A stretch of 64,000 bases of DNA, from the NCBI RefSeq assembly GCF_016756595.1, contig NZ_AP023257.1, forward strand, positions 3,054,001 through 3,118,000. The letters run 5' to 3'. The notes below the pieces were generated by a model. The model did no database searches, was not told the DNA's origin, and saw nothing but the letters and a program-made list of their open reading frames with translations. A program made the position numbers and the translations under genes. Origin of the DNA: Mesorhizobium sp. L-2-11 (GTDB taxonomy: Bacteria > Pseudomonadota > Alphaproteobacteria > Rhizobiales > Rhizobiaceae). This document shows positions 60,697 to 64,000 of this stretch, in pieces (the stretch's first letter is position 1; each line of letters starts with the position of its first letter).

Positions 60697-61908
60697 TTAC
60701 GAAACCGCGACATCCGCCAGCGCCGAACCCAGGTCCCCCGCAGGTGTCACCTCGATGCGTTCGAGGCCGAGCCAACCCTGCATCAGCTGCAATTCCTCGA
60801 AAAGTTCGGCGGCGGTTTGCGGCGGGGCGCCGGGCTCGGCATAGGCGGCATGGACGCGCAGCACGCCGGCCGGGCGGTCAGCCCTAAGGTCGATGCGCGC
60901 CACGATCCCTTCGCCGAGCAGGAACGGCAGCACATAATAGCCGTACTGGCGCTTTTCGGCGGGGGTGTAGATCTCGATGCGATAGCGGAAGTCGAACAGT
61001 CTTTCCGTGCGCGCCCGCTCGAAGACGACGGGATCGAACGGAGCGAGCAGCGCACGCGCCTTGATTTTGCGCGGAAAACGGGCGTCCTTGTGGAGATAGG
61101 CTGGCTTGCTCCAGCCTTCGACGCGAACCGGCAAAAGGTCGCCGGCCTCGACCAGTTCCTCGATGCGGCCCTTGATGTCGGCGGGGGAGAGCCGGAAATA
61201 GTCGCGCAGGTCGCCTGCTGTCGCGACGCCATGGGCGCGGGCGGAAATGCGCAGCAATTCGCGGTGCGCATCCTCGGGCGAGGGCACCGGCAGGCTGAGT
61301 ATCGCCGGCGGCAGCACGCGCTGCGGCAGATCATAAAGCCGCTCGAAGCCGCGACGCGACGCCGTGGTGATGCGGCCGGCCCAGAACAGCCATTCGAAAG
61401 CGTGCTTGGCGTCGCTCCAGCCCCACCAGCCGCCGGAGCCTTTTTGGCCTCCTTTCTGGTCTCTCAGGGCCGAAGCGGCGATCGGGCCGCGTTCGACGAC
61501 CTCGCGATAAATGTCTTCGATATAGGCGGCGCGCTCGCGGCCCCACTTGGCCAGCCCATTGTACATTTCCTCACCGCGCTCGGCCCGTTCCATGCGCCAG
61601 CGCATCAGCGGATAGGTTTCGACCGGCAGAAAGGAGGCTTCGTGCGCCCAATATTCGAAGACTTTGCGCTTGCGCGTCACCGCGGCGTTGTCGAGCAGGG
61701 CGAGCGGGTAGGGGCCAAGCCGCGAATAGAGCGGCATATAATGGGCGCGCACCACCGCGCTGACGGAATCGATCTGCAGCAGGCCGGTCCGGGCAAGCAC
61801 ACGCGCCAAATGGCGGCGATCAGGCGTTCTGCCGGGGCGAGGATCGGCAAACCCCTGTGCGGCAAGCGCGATGCGCCGGGCCATGGCGAGCGAGATTTTT
61901 TCCTTCAT
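60697..61908 (-). CDS. YcaQ-like winged-helix protein (AlkZ/crosslink DNA glycosylase family)
   Basis: A 403-residue protein of the YcaQ (DUF1006) family. The QxD motif of AlkZ/YcaQ glycosylases is present in LLQIDSVSAVVRAHYMPLYS; other family parts are FEYWAHEASFLPVETYPLMR, LLAPFDPVVFERARTERLFD and RYRIEIYTPAEKRQYGYYVL. E. coli YcaQ unhooks interstrand DNA crosslinks, so a DNA-repair role is likely. ATG 61908 (MKEKISLAMARR) agrees best with the family; ATG 61962 would add 18 residues. A single gene, divergent from nuoA. Confidence 0.88.
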   Translation of the reverse strand: MKEKISLAMARRIALAAQGFADPRPGRTPDRRHLARVLARTGLLQIDSVSAVVRAHYMPLYSRLGPYPLALLDNAAVTRKRKVFEYWAHEASFLPVETYPLMRWRMERAERGEEMYNGLAKWGRERAAYIEDIYREVVERGPIAASALRDQKGGQKGSGGWWGWSDAKHAFEWLFWAGRITTASRRGFERLYDLPQRVLPPAILSLPVPSPEDAHRELLRISARAHGVATAGDLRDYFRLSPADIKGRIEELVEAGDLLPVRVEGWSKPAYLHKDARFPRKIKARALLAPFDPVVFERARTERLFDFRYRIEIYTPAEKRQYGYYVLPFLLGEGIVARIDLRADRPAGVLRVHAAYAEPGAPPQTAAELFEELQLMQGWLGLERIEVTPAGDLGSALADVAVS

Positions 61909-61962
61909 GCAGACGGCACTCTGTCGGCGTTCGACCAAAGGTGGGAGCGATGATTCCGCCAT

Positions 61963-62243
61963 GCTAGCAGGGTTTTGGCGGCATCCATGTCAGGAGAGTA
62001 AAGTGGAGTAAAAAGTGAAGGAAATCAAACAGGAGCGGATCGGACCAGTTTATCCGGATATGCCGTCGAGCACCCCGAGTTTTGAACAAGGTTTGACTTG
62101 CTTCGCCGAAAGCCCTGCGCTAACCCTCGCCGCGTTGCAGCATAGAGCCCCCTAAAACGGTTCAGTGGTTAAACTGTCACGCTTCCGCAAGTGGGTCCGG
62201 TGCTGTAATCAGAGTGGATTGGCCGCCAACGGAAAGCCGCAGC
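61963..62243 (+). promoter_or_regulatory. Promoter region of the nuo operon
   Basis: The 281-base gap before nuoA has no gene. TTGACT (62093-62098) is a good -35 box, but the matching -10 is weak (CTAACC at 62120-62125 is 21 bases away, TGCGCT at 17), so the start site cannot be fixed. The promoter of the YcaQ-like gene must also lie at its left end. Confidence 0.35.
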
Positions 62244-63181
<938 letters not shown>

Positions 63182-63186
63182 GCGGG

Positions 63187-63786
63187 ATGATGAGCCTGAA
63201 TGAACTCTCGACCTATCTCGGCGAGAAGCTGAGCGGCCGGATCGGCGATGCGGTGTTTGCCTATGGCGAACTCACCATCTCGGTCGAGCCGCACGATCTG
63301 ATCGAGGTGGTGAGCTTCCTGCGCGACGATCCAAAATGCCAGTTCATCTCGATCATCGACGTCTGCGGCGCCGATTATCCATCGCGGGCCAAGCGCTTCG
63401 ACGTCGTCTATCACCTGCTGTCGCCGAAGCAGAATATTCGTATCCGCATCAAGGTGCAGGCGGACGAGGAGACGGTGGTGCCGTCGATCACCGGCGTTTA
63501 TCCCGGCGCCGACTGGTTCGAACGCGAGACCTACGATCTTTATGGCGTGCTGTTCTCTGGCCATCCCGATCTCAGGCGGATCCTGACCGACTACGGCTTC
63601 GAAGGTCATCCGCTGCGCAAGGATTTCCCGCTGACCGGTTTCGTCGAAGTGCGCTACGACGACGAGGCCAAGCGGGTCATCTACGAGCCGGTCGAGCTGA
63701 AGCAGGAATTCCGCAATTTCGATTTTCTCAGCCCTTGGGAGGGGACGGATTACGTGCTTCCGGGGGATGAGAAGGCGAAACAGTGA
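63187..63786 (+). CDS. nuoC: NADH-quinone oxidoreductase subunit C
   Basis: 30-kDa peripheral-arm subunit of complex I, about 199 residues. [40 protein letters not shown] and [20 protein letters not shown] are diagnostic. The start could be GTG 63178 (overlapping nuoB), ATG 63187 or ATG 63190; I prefer 63187. The stop lies in a tandem heptamer repeat, and instead of nuoD a four-helix-bundle gene follows. Confidence 0.95.
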   Translation: MMSLNELSTYLGEKLSGRIGDAVFAYGELTISVEPHDLIEVVSFLRDDPKCQFISIIDVCGADYPSRAKRFDVVYHLLSPKQNIRIRIKVQADEETVVPSITGVYPGADWFERETYDLYGVLFSGHPDLRRILTDYGFEGHPLRKDFPLTGFVEVRYDDEAKRVIYEPVELKQEFRNFDFLSPWEGTDYVLPGDEKAKQ

Positions 63787-63810
63787 ATGGTGAATAGTGA
63801 ATGGTGAATG
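63783..63810 (+). repeat. Tandem heptamer repeat between nuoC and the next gene
   Basis: Four units GTGAATG, GTGAATA, GTGAATG, GTGAATG without gaps. The first holds the nuoC stop codon (TGA 63784-63786) and the last ends with the ATG of the next frame. Confidence 0.85.
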
Positions 63811-64000
63811 GACGAGACGCCGGAAGCTATACGAGACTATCGCGATCTCATCGTCTGGAAAGAGGCGATGGATATCGCCGAGGAAGTCTATGTTCTGACG
63901 CGCGGGTTTGCGCGAGAGGAATTGTATGGAATGACGGCTCAGATGCGCCGTTGCGCCGTCTCGATTCCGGCGAATATCGCGGAAGGATTTGGCCGCGCGC
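63808..64000 (+). CDS. Four-helix-bundle protein (23S rRNA intervening-sequence type), 5' part
   Basis: The frame from ATG 63808 runs to the window edge, giving 64 residues: after MDETPEAIRDYRDLIVWKEA come MDIAEEVYVLTRGFAREELY, GMTAQMRRCAVSIPANIAEG and FGRA. YRDLIVWKEAM, and SIPANIAEGFGR are signatures of the S23/IVP four-helix-bundle family, proteins of about 120 residues found within rRNA intervening sequences and free-standing in many genomes. Function is unknown. Its presence between nuoC and the expected nuoD is unusual. Confidence 0.88.
   Translation, partial: MDETPEAIRDYRDLIVWKEAMDIAEEVYVLTRGFAREELYGMTAQMRRCAVSIPANIAEGFGRA

Overview
The window reads as chromosome of a high-GC alphaproteobacterium of the Hyphomicrobiales, most like Mesorhizobium. 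The grounds are the aerobic cobalamin pathway in rhizobial naming and order (cobW-N-G-H-I-J, cobK, cobL-E-M-A-B), an hflK-hflC-DUF2065-Do protease block, BA14K and PilZ proteins, the start of a nuo operon, dense translational coupling by 4-base ATGA/GTGA overlaps, and many palindromic intergenic repeats. The genus is an inference; no rRNA gene is present.

Layout. 1-0.7 kb: 3' part of cobF (minus). 0.9-6.5 kb: DUF4424, dihydrofolate reductase, hflK, hflC, DUF2065 and a periplasmic Do/HtrA protease. 6.5-10.5 kb: a GNAT gene and serB (minus), miaA, a diguanylate cyclase and a parDE module. 10.6-15.5 kb: HerA-like ATPase, a flavin monooxygenase with an NTF2-like head, and an mqsRA-type toxin-antitoxin pair. 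15.6-18.3 kb: ilvB-ilvH behind a promoter, a branched-chain leader peptide and an attenuator; ilvC lies apart at 34.9 kb. 18.4-25.3 kb: LysE exporter, a two-gene RND pump, and a cobalt-type nitrile hydratase operon. 25.7-30.1 kb: RecD-like helicase, STAS/SpoIIAA-like protein, pdxJ, kup. 30.4-34.8 kb: four small regulator-target modules (HxlR/NmrA, GST-Rieske/MarR, DUF1772/TetR), several with visible operator palindromes. 36-43.5 kb: PilZ, BA14K, an endonuclease/exonuclease/phosphatase-fold protein, a NUDIX-like protein, a MacAB-type exporter, a PhzF protein and tRNA-Lys(CTT). 43.6-60.4 kb: MgtC-like protein, then the cobalamin block (cobT, cobV, cobB, cobA, cobM, cobE, cobL; cobK opposed; cobJ, cobI, cobH, cobG, cobN, cobW, DUF1636) headed by an adenosylcobalamin riboswitch. 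60.7-64 kb: YcaQ-like protein (minus), then nuoA, nuoB, nuoC and the start of a four-helix-bundle (23S rRNA intervening-sequence type) protein.

How it fits together. The cob genes cover most of the O2-dependent route from uroporphyrinogen III (CobA) through ring contraction (CobG, CobJ), methylations and methylmutation (CobI, CobM, CobF, CobK, CobL, CobH), amidation (CobB), cobalt insertion (CobN, CobW) and nucleotide-loop assembly (CobT, CobV). Cobalt is also the metal expected in the nitrile hydratase.

The most unusual signal is a family of long palindromes placed inside coding sequence: two in cobN (arms of 48 and 53 bp) and one in cobG (arms of 19 bp), each a multiple of three in length and open in the reading frame, so that they add low-complexity peptide to cobalamin enzymes. 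They resemble in principle the Rickettsia palindromic elements that sit inside genes. Second is the ilvB leader, where a near-ideal promoter puts the transcript start almost on the AUG of a 17-residue Leu/Ile/Val-rich peptide followed by a terminator.
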